Assembly (NCBI GenBank): GCA_030152405.1
Contig: JASLJL010000001.1
Span: forward strand, 1-8,536
Length of the DNA: 8,536 nt
Direction of reading: 5' to 3'
Source of the DNA: Gordonia sp. (in: high G+C Gram-positive bacteria)
GTDB lineage: Bacteria; Actinomycetota; Actinomycetes; Mycobacteriales; Mycobacteriaceae
Below, one piece after another: positions 1 to 6,355 of this stretch (positions are counted from its first letter, which is position 1; each line of letters begins with the position of its first letter). The position numbers were made by a program, and so were the translations under genes. Under the pieces are notes generated by a model, which did not search any database, was not told the DNA's origin, and worked only from the letters and a program-made list of their open reading frames with translations.

Positions 1-394
1 ACGGGATCGACACATCGACGCTGCCCACGTACTTCGCCGACGCCGGTTCGCCGGCCATCGTGATGTCGCCGGAGATCTTCGCGGGCGCACCGGTGACCGA
101 TGCGTCCATGCGGCCGCTGATCGACTCGCCCGACCGGGTGAAGACGCAGGTGCGGGGAATCTCCAGGTCACCGGGACGCACCGCGGTGACCGCCTTCGGC
201 AGGTTCTCCGCCGCGATGCCCTGCTTGGTGACCACGGTGACGGTGTCACCGTCGAGCGCGAACGATTCGAGCACACCGTGATCGGCGTTCGTCGCCTTGA
301 GCAGGTCACGCCAGTACTGTTCGTCGCTGAGCAGCGCCCACAGTTCCGTCACAGAGAACGGGTACGTCACCGAATGCTCGAAGTTGCTCGCCAT
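1..394 (-). CDS. DUF2505 family protein, 3' end cut by window edge
   Basis: The gene reads leftward from the ATG at 394 and leaves the window still open, so 131 N-terminal residues are visible. It begins MASNFEHSVTYPF, followed by SVTELWALLSDEQYW. This is the N-terminal pattern of the actinobacterial DUF2505 family, which looks like a START/SRPBCC-type lipid-binding fold (compare the polyketide cyclase superfamily). M. tuberculosis Rv0481c, next to murB there as well, is about 174 residues by memory, so roughly 40 residues are probably missing. I see no signal peptide or membrane segment. The biochemical role is unknown; ligand binding is inferred from fold only. The start is supported by a TAACCT -10-like box exactly 7 nt upstream, which suggests a leaderless transcript. 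No Shine-Dalgarno sequence is visible. The neighbour murB is divergent. Confidence 0.85.
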   Translation of the reverse strand, partial: MASNFEHSVTYPFSVTELWALLSDEQYWRDLLKATNADHGVLESFALDGDTVTVVTKQGIAAENLPKAVTAVRPGDLEIPRTCVFTRSGESISGRMDASVTGAPAKISGDITMAGEPASAKYVGSVDVSIP

Positions 395-418
395 GGGTGA
401 GAGGTTACCGTTACCGAC
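384..418 (+). promoter_or_regulatory. Putative murB promoter, leaderless type
   Basis: TTGCTC (384-389) could be the -35 and TACCGT (406-411) a TANNNT -10 box, with a 16-nt spacer. The -10 box ends exactly 7 nt before the murB ATG at 419, the usual geometry of actinobacterial leaderless mRNAs. The -35 and spacer lie over the first codons of the divergent DUF2505 gene. The only purine-rich candidate ribosome site (GAGAGG, 399-404) is 14 nt from the ATG, rather far for a normal leader. Confidence 0.4.
395..407 (-). promoter_or_regulatory. Putative leaderless promoter -10 box of the DUF2505 gene
   Basis: On the minus strand TAACCT (407 to 402) fits the actinobacterial TANNNT -10 consensus. It is followed by exactly 7 nt (CTCACCC) and then the ATG at 394, so transcription would start at or next to the start codon. 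No Shine-Dalgarno sequence lies in these 13 bases, which agrees with leaderless translation. The -10 box overlaps that of murB on the other strand. This is inference from spacing and consensus only. Confidence 0.45.
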
Positions 419-1483
419 ATGACCCACGCACAGCTCCTGTCCGCGTACACCACCCTGCGGCTGGGCGGACCGGCTCGAGCAGTGATCGAGTGCACCGAGA
501 CCAGCGAACTCGTGGACGTCGTGACTCGCCTCGACCGGGCGGGCGAGCCGATCCTGTTGATCGGCGGCGGATCGAACCTCGTCATCGGCGACGACGGGTT
601 CGCCGGCACCGCGGTGATCGTCCGCAGTTCACAGATCGAGTTCGGGTCCGACGACACCGGGCCCTTCGTGACCGCCGCCGCCGGAACCGACTGGGACACC
701 CTGGTCGCGTCGACCGTGGACGCGGGTCTCGGCGGGTTGGAATGCCTCTCCGGCATCCCCGGCGCGGCAGGCACCACCCCCGTGCAGAACGTCGGCGCCT
801 ACGGCGTCGAGGTGGGCGACCTGCTGCGGGGCGTCGAACTCCTCGACCGCGCGACGGGTGAGCGGTCGTGGGTGTCGCCGTCCGACCTCGGCCTCGGGTA
901 CCGGACGTCGAAGCTCAAGGGCACCGACACCCACGTCGTCCTGACGGTGAGCTTCCGTCTGAACGCCGACGGGGTGTCTCAACCGATCGCTTACCGTGAA
1001 CTGGCCCAACGCCTCGGCGTCGCCGAAGGCGAGACCGCGGCGGCCGATCGGGTCCGCGAGGTGGTGCTGGCGCTGCGTGCCGGGAAGGGCATGGTGCTCG
1101 ACGCCGACGACCACGACACGTGGAGCGCGGGTTCGTTCTTCACCAACCCGGTGATCGGCGACGACCGCATCGACGAGGTCATGACGGCGATCGTCCGGAA
1201 GGTCGGCGACGACGTCCGGATTCCCCGCTTCCCGGCGGACGGCGGCTCCAAGCTGTCGGCGGGTTGGCTCATCGAACGAGCCGGTTTCACGCGGGGCTAC
1301 CCGGCGGAGGACGCTCCCGCCCGACTGTCGACCAAGCACACGCTGGCCCTCACCAATCGCGGCGCCGCGACGAGCGCCGACCTGGTGACCCTGGCCGCCG
1401 ACGTGCGAGACGGGGTGCGCGACGCATTCGGCGTCGACCTGCACCCCGAGCCCGTCTTCGTCAGCTGTTCACTGCCTCGCTGA
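419..1483 (+). CDS. murB: UDP-N-acetylmuramate dehydrogenase MurB
   Basis: This 354-residue flavoenzyme reduces UDP-N-acetylenolpyruvoylglucosamine to UDP-MurNAc with NADPH, the second committed step of cytoplasmic peptidoglycan precursor synthesis. The N-terminal FAD-binding region shows TTLRLGG (11-17), GGGSN (49-53), AAAGTDWDTLV (86-96) and SGIPGAAGTTPVQNVGAYG (111-129). YRTSKLKG (161-168) holds the conserved Arg162. The C-terminal substrate domain has AGSFFTNP (237-244) with the expected catalytic Ser239, then KLSAGWLIERAGF and LHPEPVFV with the expected proton-donor-side Glu344. All key residues are present and the length is close to the mycobacterial enzyme. The tyrosine-bearing loop and full C-terminal domain suggest a type I MurB. 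The ATG at 419 is chosen because the family N-terminus begins there and a -10-like box sits 7 nt upstream. Its last 23 bp overlap the convergent hydrolase gene. Confidence 0.97.
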   Translation: MTHAQLLSAYTTLRLGGPARAVIECTETSELVDVVTRLDRAGEPILLIGGGSNLVIGDDGFAGTAVIVRSSQIEFGSDDTGPFVTAAAGTDWDTLVASTVDAGLGGLECLSGIPGAAGTTPVQNVGAYGVEVGDLLRGVELLDRATGERSWVSPSDLGLGYRTSKLKGTDTHVVLTVSFRLNADGVSQPIAYRELAQRLGVAEGETAAADRVREVVLALRAGKGMVLDADDHDTWSAGSFFTNPVIGDDRIDEVMTAIVRKVGDDVRIPRFPADGGSKLSAGWLIERAGFTRGYPAEDAPARLSTKHTLALTNRGAATSADLVTLAADVRDGVRDAFGVDLHPEPVFVSCSLPR

Positions 1484-2534
1484 CGTCGCCGAGGACGGCG
1501 TCCAGCACGGCGTTGAAGGCTGCCGCACGCTCGAACGGCACCATGTGTCCCGCACCGGGGAACTCGGTGTACGAGTGCAGCACCCCGTTGCCGCGGAGGA
1601 CGTCGGCCATCTCCCGCGAGTGCTCCACCTTGGTCAGACGATCCTTCGCACCGACGACCACTGCGGTCGGCACGGAGATCCGTTCGAGGCCGGCGACCAC
1701 GTCGAGGGTGTACATGGCCGTGCCCCACGCGCCGCGCGCCGACGGTGAACACGCCGCGAGCTGCTTGTCGGTGAAGTCGACGTGCGCCTGCCGGGCGACC
1801 GGGCCGAGCGCCACGTAGTGCGCGATCCGCGCGCTCAGATCATTGCTGGCCAGCGGGAGCGGCAGCGAGACGAACGCCCGCTCCACCAGCGGCTCGGCCG
1901 GGCGGAGCACTCGCGGCAGCTCGGGCACGAGCTGCTGACGCTGGACGACGTCCTTCGCGGCCGTCGAGGTGAGGACGATCGCCGAGATCTTCTCCTCCAT
2001 GCCGGAGCTGAACTGAGCGGCCCACGACATGATCGTCATTCCGCCCATCGAGTGGCCGACGAGGATCGCGCGCTTCCCGTCCGGGACCATCTCCTCGAGC
2101 ACGGTCTGCAGGTCCTGACCGAGGAGTTCCACGGACGGACGCACCGACCCCATCTCCGACAGCCCGTGCCCGCGGTGGTCGTAGGCGATGACCGCGCGCT
2201 TGCCCGCGAAGTGGTGGAACTGCGGGTTCCAGAACCCGGTGTTGCACGTCCAGCCGTGGATGAAGACGATCACCTCGTCGGACGCGTCGACGTCGCCGAG
2301 GGTCGCCACATGCAGCAGCGCGCCGTCCGGCGTCCCGACGACCGACGACCTCGGCGCCTTCGCAGGCGGGGCGACGAGCGGGTCGGGACCGTCCTGCACC
2401 GGCGCCGGGTACTTGTACGCCTCCCGCAGGATCAATGCGCCGACCACGCCCAGCTCGGCCGCGACGGCGCCGCCGGCGAGGCCTGCGCCGATGAGGGCGG
2501 CCTTCCCTAGTCCACGCCAGTTCACGTCAACCAT
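1461..2534 (-). CDS. Alpha/beta hydrolase with N-terminal membrane anchor
   Basis: This is a 357-residue alpha/beta-hydrolase-fold protein. A glycine/alanine-rich hydrophobic stretch at about 11-37 looks like a single membrane anchor or uncleaved signal and is followed by a Pro-rich linker (43-62). The core shows FIHGWTCNTGFW (91-102, oxyanion-hole HG), YDHRGHGLS (118-126) and the nucleophile elbow GHSMGG with Ser162. GAKD holds the probable acid Asp298 and PGAGHMVPFE (326-335) the catalytic His330. The triad is therefore complete. The substrate cannot be read from sequence; esterase, lipase-like or epoxide-hydrolase-like activity are all possible. The ATG at 2534 has a good ribosome site (GAGAGGA, about 7 nt upstream). 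It is the last gene of a four-gene minus-strand operon, 24 bp after the MerR gene, and its stop lies inside the 3' end of murB. Confidence 0.9.
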   Translation of the reverse strand: MVDVNWRGLGKAALIGAGLAGGAVAAELGVVGALILREAYKYPAPVQDGPDPLVAPPAKAPRSSVVGTPDGALLHVATLGDVDASDEVIVFIHGWTCNTGFWNPQFHHFAGKRAVIAYDHRGHGLSEMGSVRPSVELLGQDLQTVLEEMVPDGKRAILVGHSMGGMTIMSWAAQFSSGMEEKISAIVLTSTAAKDVVQRQQLVPELPRVLRPAEPLVERAFVSLPLPLASNDLSARIAHYVALGPVARQAHVDFTDKQLAACSPSARGAWGTAMYTLDVVAGLERISVPTAVVVGAKDRLTKVEHSREMADVLRGNGVLHSYTEFPGAGHMVPFERAAAFNAVLDAVLGDVSEAVNS

Positions 2535-2558
2535 GAGTGTTCCTCTCAGTGCGCGGCG

Positions 2559-3305
2559 TCAGTCGTCCGACGACGTCGCGGGGTCTTTCGACTTGTCGAA
2601 GAGCGAGCTCGCCTCGCCCACTGCGCGAGAGATCTCGTCGTCGAGTGCCTTGCTGAAGGCCGACTCGACGATCTCGTGCGCCATCGGACGCACGGTCTGA
2701 ATGAGTTCGGCGATCCGCGTGAACGTCTGGTCACCCAGGTCAGGCAGGTTCTCGTCGAAATACTTGTCCGTGATCAGCGAGACGAAGCTGTGTGCGACGT
2801 CCGCCAGATCCTGTTCCACCCGCACCCACATGTCGAGCAGCACATCGATGTCGATGCCCGCCTTGACGAGGGCCTCGGCACTGCCGAGCACCTCCGGGTT
2901 GCGGACCGCGTAGTGCGCGCCGTCCTTCGTCAGGAGACCGAGTTTCTGGCTGATGCCGATCGCGCGGTCCGACGCGCCGAGCGACTTGCGCAGCTCGGTG
3001 ATCGTGATGGTCGCCGCACGTTTGATGCTCATGAAGCGGCTCGCCTTCGGCGAATCGCGGAGCACGTGCTCCACCTTCATCCCGTAGTGCGCCGCGTGCA
3101 GCAGCTCGCTGATGGTCGCGAACGTGTAGCCGCGCTCGAGCATCCGCGAGATCAGATTGAGCCGCACGAGATGCTCGTCGGAGTACCACCCGGTTCGACC
3201 CCGGATCGCGGGAGCGGGCAGCAGCCCGCGGTCCTGATACACGCGGATGTTGCGGACGCTGACGCCCGACACCTGGGCCAGGTCGTTGATGCGGTACTCG
3301 GTCAT
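2559..3305 (-). CDS. MerR family transcriptional regulator
   Basis: This 248-residue protein has an N-terminal MerR DNA-binding domain. RINDLAQVSGVSVRNIRVYQ (5-24) is the helix-turn-helix, DRGLLPAPAIRGRTGWYS (25-42) the first wing, and EHLVRLNLISRMLERGYTF (44-62) the second helix pair. No clustered cysteines are seen in the C-terminal part, so a metal-sensing role like classic MerR is unlikely. Residues about 100-160 (TITELRKSLGASDRAIG, then LGLLTKDGAHYAV) look like a second, degenerate winged-helix module. The rest (160-235) is helical and acidic and may be the dimer or effector region. The ligand is unknown. The ATG at 3305 has AGGA about 7-8 nt upstream. It follows the DUF2516 gene by 19 bp and precedes the hydrolase by 24 bp, so it may act on its own operon. 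Confidence 0.92.
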   Translation of the reverse strand: MTEYRINDLAQVSGVSVRNIRVYQDRGLLPAPAIRGRTGWYSDEHLVRLNLISRMLERGYTFATISELLHAAHYGMKVEHVLRDSPKASRFMSIKRAATITITELRKSLGASDRAIGISQKLGLLTKDGAHYAVRNPEVLGSAEALVKAGIDIDVLLDMWVRVEQDLADVAHSFVSLITDKYFDENLPDLGDQTFTRIAELIQTVRPMAHEIVESAFSKALDDEISRAVGEASSLFDKSKDPATSSDD

Positions 3306-3324
3306 GCCAGATCCTGGGCGATGC

Positions 3325-3651
3325 TCATCCGAGCTTCCGGAACCAGTTGCGGTGCAGCACCTCGTCCACGCGAACGCGCACGTCGACGATGTACACCATC
3401 GCGGCCACGACTCCCACCAGGAACAGCACCATCATTCCGAGACCGCCGACCACGAACAGCCAGATCAGCGCATTGGCACCAGCCAGCAGCGCGACCCAGA
3501 ACGTCTTCGACTGCGCGTCCACAGCGGTGAACGCATCGGGCCTCGTCGCCACGGCGTGGATCAGCGCGACCAGAGCCGACAACCCGGCGATCACACCGAG
3601 CGCCAGCACCAGATACATCTGAGCGTTGCGGACGACTTCTTCTACAGTCAC
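3325..3651 (-). CDS. DUF2516 family small membrane protein
   Basis: This 108-residue integral membrane protein has three predicted hydrophobic helices at about 12-34, 50-68 and 70-90. It ends in a short basic, probably cytoplasmic tail (VRVDEVLHRNWFRKLG). The pattern and its position directly after an XRE regulator match the actinobacterial DUF2516 family (M. tuberculosis Rv0476, which lies just after hbhA there). No enzymatic motif is visible and the function is unknown. The start is a GTG at 3651, which has a GGTGG-like purine-rich stretch just upstream. Only 9 bp separate it from the stop of the XRE gene, so the two are almost certainly co-transcribed and possibly translationally coupled. 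Confidence 0.88.
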   Translation of the reverse strand: MTVEEVVRNAQMYLVLALGVIAGLSALVALIHAVATRPDAFTAVDAQSKTFWVALLAGANALIWLFVVGGLGMMVLFLVGVVAAMVYIVDVRVRVDEVLHRNWFRKLG

Positions 3652-3660
3652 CAGGCCACC

Positions 3661-4116
3661 TTACCCACGAGCGTTGTCAACGTCGGTCGGCGCATCGGCC
3701 GCCGAGTCCCCGTCCGTCGCGTTCTCACGACGGAATGAGTCGTAGATCTCCAGGAGCATCTGCTTCTGCCGCTCACTGATCGAGTCGTCGACGAGCAGAG
3801 CGTCGCGCACCGGGCTCGCCGGCCGCTCCTCCAGGATTCCGGCTCGGACGTACAGCACCTCGGCGGACACCCGGAGTCCCTTGGCGATCTGCGCGAGCAC
3901 ATCCGCGGACGGCTTGCGGAGCCCGCGCTCGATCTGCGACAGATACGGATTGCTGACGCCCGCGCGCTCGGCCAGTTGGCGGAGCGACACCTGGGCCGAC
4001 AGTCGCTGCGTTCGGATGAATGCCCCGATGTCCTGTGCCGCGGCCGCGACCGCTTCGGCGGTGCTCGCGTCGTCCGACGGCTCGTTCTTCTCGGAGGTCT
4101 TGCTGTGGCTGCTCAC
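3661..4116 (-). CDS. XRE family helix-turn-helix regulator (Rv0474-like)
   Basis: This 151-residue regulator has a hydrophilic N-terminus (1-25) and a Cro/C1-type helix-turn-helix at about 31-86 containing SLRQLAERAGVSNPYLSQIE (44-63) and RKPSADVLAQIAKGL (67-81). The C-terminal helix reads DSISERQKQMLLEIYDSF (111-128), and the tail is acidic and disordered. The family counterpart in M. tuberculosis is Rv0474, directly upstream of hbhA. From memory, the Rhodococcus counterpart MLDSR controls the HBHA-like lipid-droplet protein MLDS. I chose the GTG at 4116, with AGG 8 nt and GGGAG about 14 nt upstream. A GTG at 4179 would extend the frame but starts inside the palindromic operator and adds residues unlike the family. 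It is the first gene of the operon running to the alpha/beta hydrolase. It is probably autoregulated through the element at 4161-4179. Confidence 0.92.
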   Translation of the reverse strand: MSSHSKTSEKNEPSDDASTAEAVAAAAQDIGAFIRTQRLSAQVSLRQLAERAGVSNPYLSQIERGLRKPSADVLAQIAKGLRVSAEVLYVRAGILEERPASPVRDALLVDDSISERQKQMLLEIYDSFRRENATDGDSAADAPTDVDNARG

Positions 4117-4160
4117 GTTCGATACCTGTTCTCCCTTAGAAGTCCAGTGTGCCGAACGCG

Positions 4161-4179
4161 TGCTAGCAAGTGCAAGCAC
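4161..4179 (-). promoter_or_regulatory. Putative operator upstream of XRE gene (shared with hbhA)
   Basis: The minus strand reads GTGCTTGCACTTGCTAGCA. It matches the element upstream of hbhA (8111-8129) at 17 of 19 positions, in the same orientation relative to the downstream gene. It consists of the perfect palindrome TGCTAGCA (4161-4168) and a one-mismatch copy TGCAAGCA (4171-4178), 10 bp apart. That is one helical turn, as expected for neighbouring dimers of one regulator. It lies 45 bp upstream of the XRE start codon. The likely binder is the XRE protein itself; this is inferred, not shown. Confidence 0.65.
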
Positions 4180-4221
4180 GCCGCCGCGCCCACTGCCGAC
4201 CGGAGAACCGAGACCGTCGGA

Positions 4222-5538
4222 TCAGTGGAAGAGGAGGACCGAGACCGTGTAGATGACCAGGCCCGCGAGAGAACCGACCACCGTGCCGTTGATGCGGATG
4301 AACTGGAGGTCGCGGCCCACCTGCAGCTCGATCTTCCGGCTCGTCTCCTCGGCGTCCCATCCGCGGACGGTGTCGGTGATGACGGAGATGATCTCGGTGG
4401 AGTAGTTCTCCGCGACGTGGCGGGCGATCCGCGCTATCCACGTGTTCATCTTGTCCTGCAGCGGCTGATCGTCGCGGATCCGGACTCCGAGCCGGACGAC
4501 GGCGTCGGAGATCGACGTGCGCAACGTGGACGACGGGTCGTCGAGCATCTGCTCGATGACGTCCTTGCCCGCCTGCCACGCGGTGGAGGCGGCGCCGTTC
4601 ACCTCGTCGCGTCCGAGGAGTTCGGCCTTGATGCCCTCGAACTTGGCGATGGTCTCCTCGTCGTACTGCAGTTCGTGGGCGAAGTCCTTCACGAAGTCGT
4701 GCATCGCACGCCGCACGTCGTGCTCCGGCTCGGATCTCACCTTGTAGGTGAACTCGGTGAGCTCCCGGTAGATCTTGTCGCCGACCATGTTGTTCACGAA
4801 GTTGGGCACCCACGCCGGACCGTCGCGGTCGACGACCCGGTCGATCAGCTCACTGCTCCCCAACGCCCACTCGTGAGCCCGGTCGCACAGCATCTGCACG
4901 ATCGGTTCCACTCGGTCCTCGTCGACGAGCTGCTCCAGGATCCGGCCCAGCGGCGGCGCCCACAACGGTTCGGCGGCCCACTTCAGCACCGCCTGAATGA
5001 ACTTCTCGACGTCCTCGTCACGCAGCATCTCCGAGCCCAGTCGGATGGCCCGCGACACCTCGTCGTTGACGCGGCCCGCGTTCGCCGGATCGGCCACCCA
5101 CCCCGACACCCTCCGCGGCAGATCGAGGGCGACGGCGCGGTCGACGATCACCTCCGGCGTCATGAAGTTCTGCTCCACGAACTCGCCGAGCTGCTCGCCG
5201 ATCTGGTCCTTCTTGCGCGGAATGAGCGCCGTGTGCGGGATCGGAATGCCGAGCGGCTGCCGGAACAGGGCCGTCACCGCGAACCAGTCGGCGAGCGCGC
5301 CCACCATGCCGGCCTCCGACGCGGCGCGCACGTAGCCGACCCACGCCGCGGTGTCCGCGCCGTCCCGGTCCTCGATCCACCGCATCACGAAATACACGAC
5401 GGCCGCGCCGATGAGCAGCCCCGTCGCGACGATCTTCATCTTCCGCAGGTCACGTGCGCGTTGCTCGTCCCCCGCCGCGTCGAACCCGGCAGGCGACGAA
5501 TTCCTCAGTTGAGACTGCGGCCCCAAGGTTGTCGACAC
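4222..5538 (-). CDS. DUF445 family membrane-anchored protein
   Basis: With the GTG at 5538 the protein has 438 residues. It has an N-terminal transmembrane helix (about 34-54, MKIVATGLLIGAAVVYFVMRW in the frame). Next comes the DUF445 signature GYVRAASEAGMVGALADWFA (68-87), then TALFRQPLGIPIPHTALIP and KKDQIGEQLGEFVEQNF. A long helical, charged middle region follows, and a second transmembrane helix closes the protein (about 420-437). Both ends are thus membrane-anchored with a large soluble or coiled domain between. The family (M. tuberculosis Rv0473, YjiN/YheB-like) has no firmly known function. A GTG at 5559 would add seven residues but lacks a ribosome site. The 5538 start has GGGAAG about 9 nt upstream and lies downstream of a -10-like TAGTGC. 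The gene is divergent from the TetR gene and upstream of the XRE gene by 105 bp, which contains the XRE operator. Confidence 0.9.
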   Translation of the reverse strand: MSTTLGPQSQLRNSSPAGFDAAGDEQRARDLRKMKIVATGLLIGAAVVYFVMRWIEDRDGADTAAWVGYVRAASEAGMVGALADWFAVTALFRQPLGIPIPHTALIPRKKDQIGEQLGEFVEQNFMTPEVIVDRAVALDLPRRVSGWVADPANAGRVNDEVSRAIRLGSEMLRDEDVEKFIQAVLKWAAEPLWAPPLGRILEQLVDEDRVEPIVQMLCDRAHEWALGSSELIDRVVDRDGPAWVPNFVNNMVGDKIYRELTEFTYKVRSEPEHDVRRAMHDFVKDFAHELQYDEETIAKFEGIKAELLGRDEVNGAASTAWQAGKDVIEQMLDDPSSTLRTSISDAVVRLGVRIRDDQPLQDKMNTWIARIARHVAENYSTEIISVITDTVRGWDAEETSRKIELQVGRDLQFIRINGTVVGSLAGLVIYTVSVLLFH

Positions 5539-5554
5539 TCCACCAGTCTTCCCG

Positions 5555-5570
5555 AACACGCACTAGTGTT
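5555..5570. promoter_or_regulatory. Putative TetR operator and overlapping divergent -10 boxes
   Basis: Between the divergent DUF445 and TetR genes is the inverted repeat AACAC-N6-GTGTT (5555-5570), which contains the perfect palindrome CACTAGTG (5561-5568). The same bases give a -10-like TAGTGT on the plus strand (5565-5570) and TAGTGC on the minus strand (5565 to 5560). A repressor bound here would block both promoters. TetR proteins commonly bind palindromes in their own divergent promoter, so autoregulation plus control of DUF445 is the natural guess. The palindrome is short and its use as an operator is inferred. Confidence 0.4.
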
Positions 5571-5575
5571 GCCAG

Positions 5576-6355
5576 GTGATGCCTAACCTCAACCCGCTGT
5601 CGTCCGCTTCGGTCGCAGTGAACGCCGCACGCACGCTCACTCGCGAACTCGAACAGCGCATCCTCGTGCCCGCAGTCGAAGCCGTGACGTCCGACGGACG
5701 CAAGCAGCGGTGGGAGAAGCACAAGCAGCACCGGCGTGCGGAGCTCACCTGGGGCACCATCGAGGCCATCCGCGCGCTCGGACCCGAGGCCGGGATGGAC
5801 GAGATCGCCACCCACATCGGAGTGTCGAAGACCGTGCTGTACCGGTACTTCGCCGACAAGAACGATCTTGCCGCCGCCGTCACCGTGACGTACATGGAGT
5901 CGACACTGCTGCCGAAGGTGACCGACGCGCTCTCGGACGACCTCGTCGACTACGACCTCGTGCGCGCCGTGATCGGCGCCTACGTGGAGTCCGTCGCCGA
6001 GGACCCCAACCTCTACGTGTTCACGACGGGCCGGGCCGCGGGAAGCCGGTCGATAGCGCACACCGAACGCATCTTCACCGGTGCCGTCGCGTCGACGTTG
6101 GAGGCGCGACTGGCCGCTCGCGGCGCCGTGACGACCGGATCGCGCACGTGGGCCGCGGCGATCGTCGGCGCGATCATCCGCGCCGTGGACGACGTCCTCG
6201 CGCACGGAGACGGCTCGACACCGCAGCTCGTCGACGAGCTCACCATGCTGGTGTGGGGCGGGCTGGTCGGCATCGTCGCCCGCGACGGCGACCCCGCGGC
6301 GTTCGCCGCCGATCCCCTGCCGATGCCGCCGATCATCCCCACCGAGGAGAGTTGA
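5576..6355 (+). CDS. TetR/AcrR family transcriptional regulator
   Basis: The protein has 259 residues from the GTG at 5576, or 258 from the ATG at 5579; no ribosome site separates the two. An unusually long N-terminal arm (1-53, with a basic stretch GRKQRWEKHKQHRR at 41-54) precedes the TetR DNA-binding domain. That domain contains GMDEIATHIGVSKTVLYRYF (73-92) and DKNDLAAAV. The remaining helical region is the ligand-binding and dimer domain. It corresponds by position (divergent from DUF445) to M. tuberculosis Rv0472c. The ligand is unknown; fatty-acid or lipid ligands would fit the neighbourhood but nothing in the sequence proves it. TAGTGT 5-8 nt upstream suggests leaderless or near-leaderless transcription. 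The stop codon shares one base with the start of the PPK2 gene, so the two genes form an operon. Confidence 0.93.
   Translation: MMPNLNPLSSASVAVNAARTLTRELEQRILVPAVEAVTSDGRKQRWEKHKQHRRAELTWGTIEAIRALGPEAGMDEIATHIGVSKTVLYRYFADKNDLAAAVTVTYMESTLLPKVTDALSDDLVDYDLVRAVIGAYVESVAEDPNLYVFTTGRAAGSRSIAHTERIFTGAVASTLEARLAARGAVTTGSRTWAAAIVGAIIRAVDDVLAHGDGSTPQLVDELTMLVWGGLVGIVARDGDPAAFAADPLPMPPIIPTEES
6344..6349 (+). promoter_or_regulatory. Strong ribosome binding site of the PPK2 gene
   Basis: GAGGAG ends 5 nt before the ATG at 6355 and lies within the last codons of the TetR gene. Together with the TGATG stop/start overlap it fixes the PPK2 start and points to translational coupling. Confidence 0.7.

Noticed and set aside
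629..1444. Long open frame antisense to murB on the minus strand
   Set aside because: It is rich in Arg, Gly and His with no recognisable domain, which is typical of a high-GC shadow frame; murB on the other strand has all family motifs.
4117..4179. Upstream GTG (4179) as start of the XRE protein
   Set aside because: It would begin inside the palindromic operator, has no ribosome site and adds 21 residues encoded by promoter-like sequence; GTG at 4116 fits better.
3976..5586. 536-codon plus-strand open frame across the DUF445 and XRE region
   Set aside because: The translation is low-complexity, Arg/His/Asp-rich and without family motifs, and it is antisense to a clear DUF445 protein. High GC makes such frames common.
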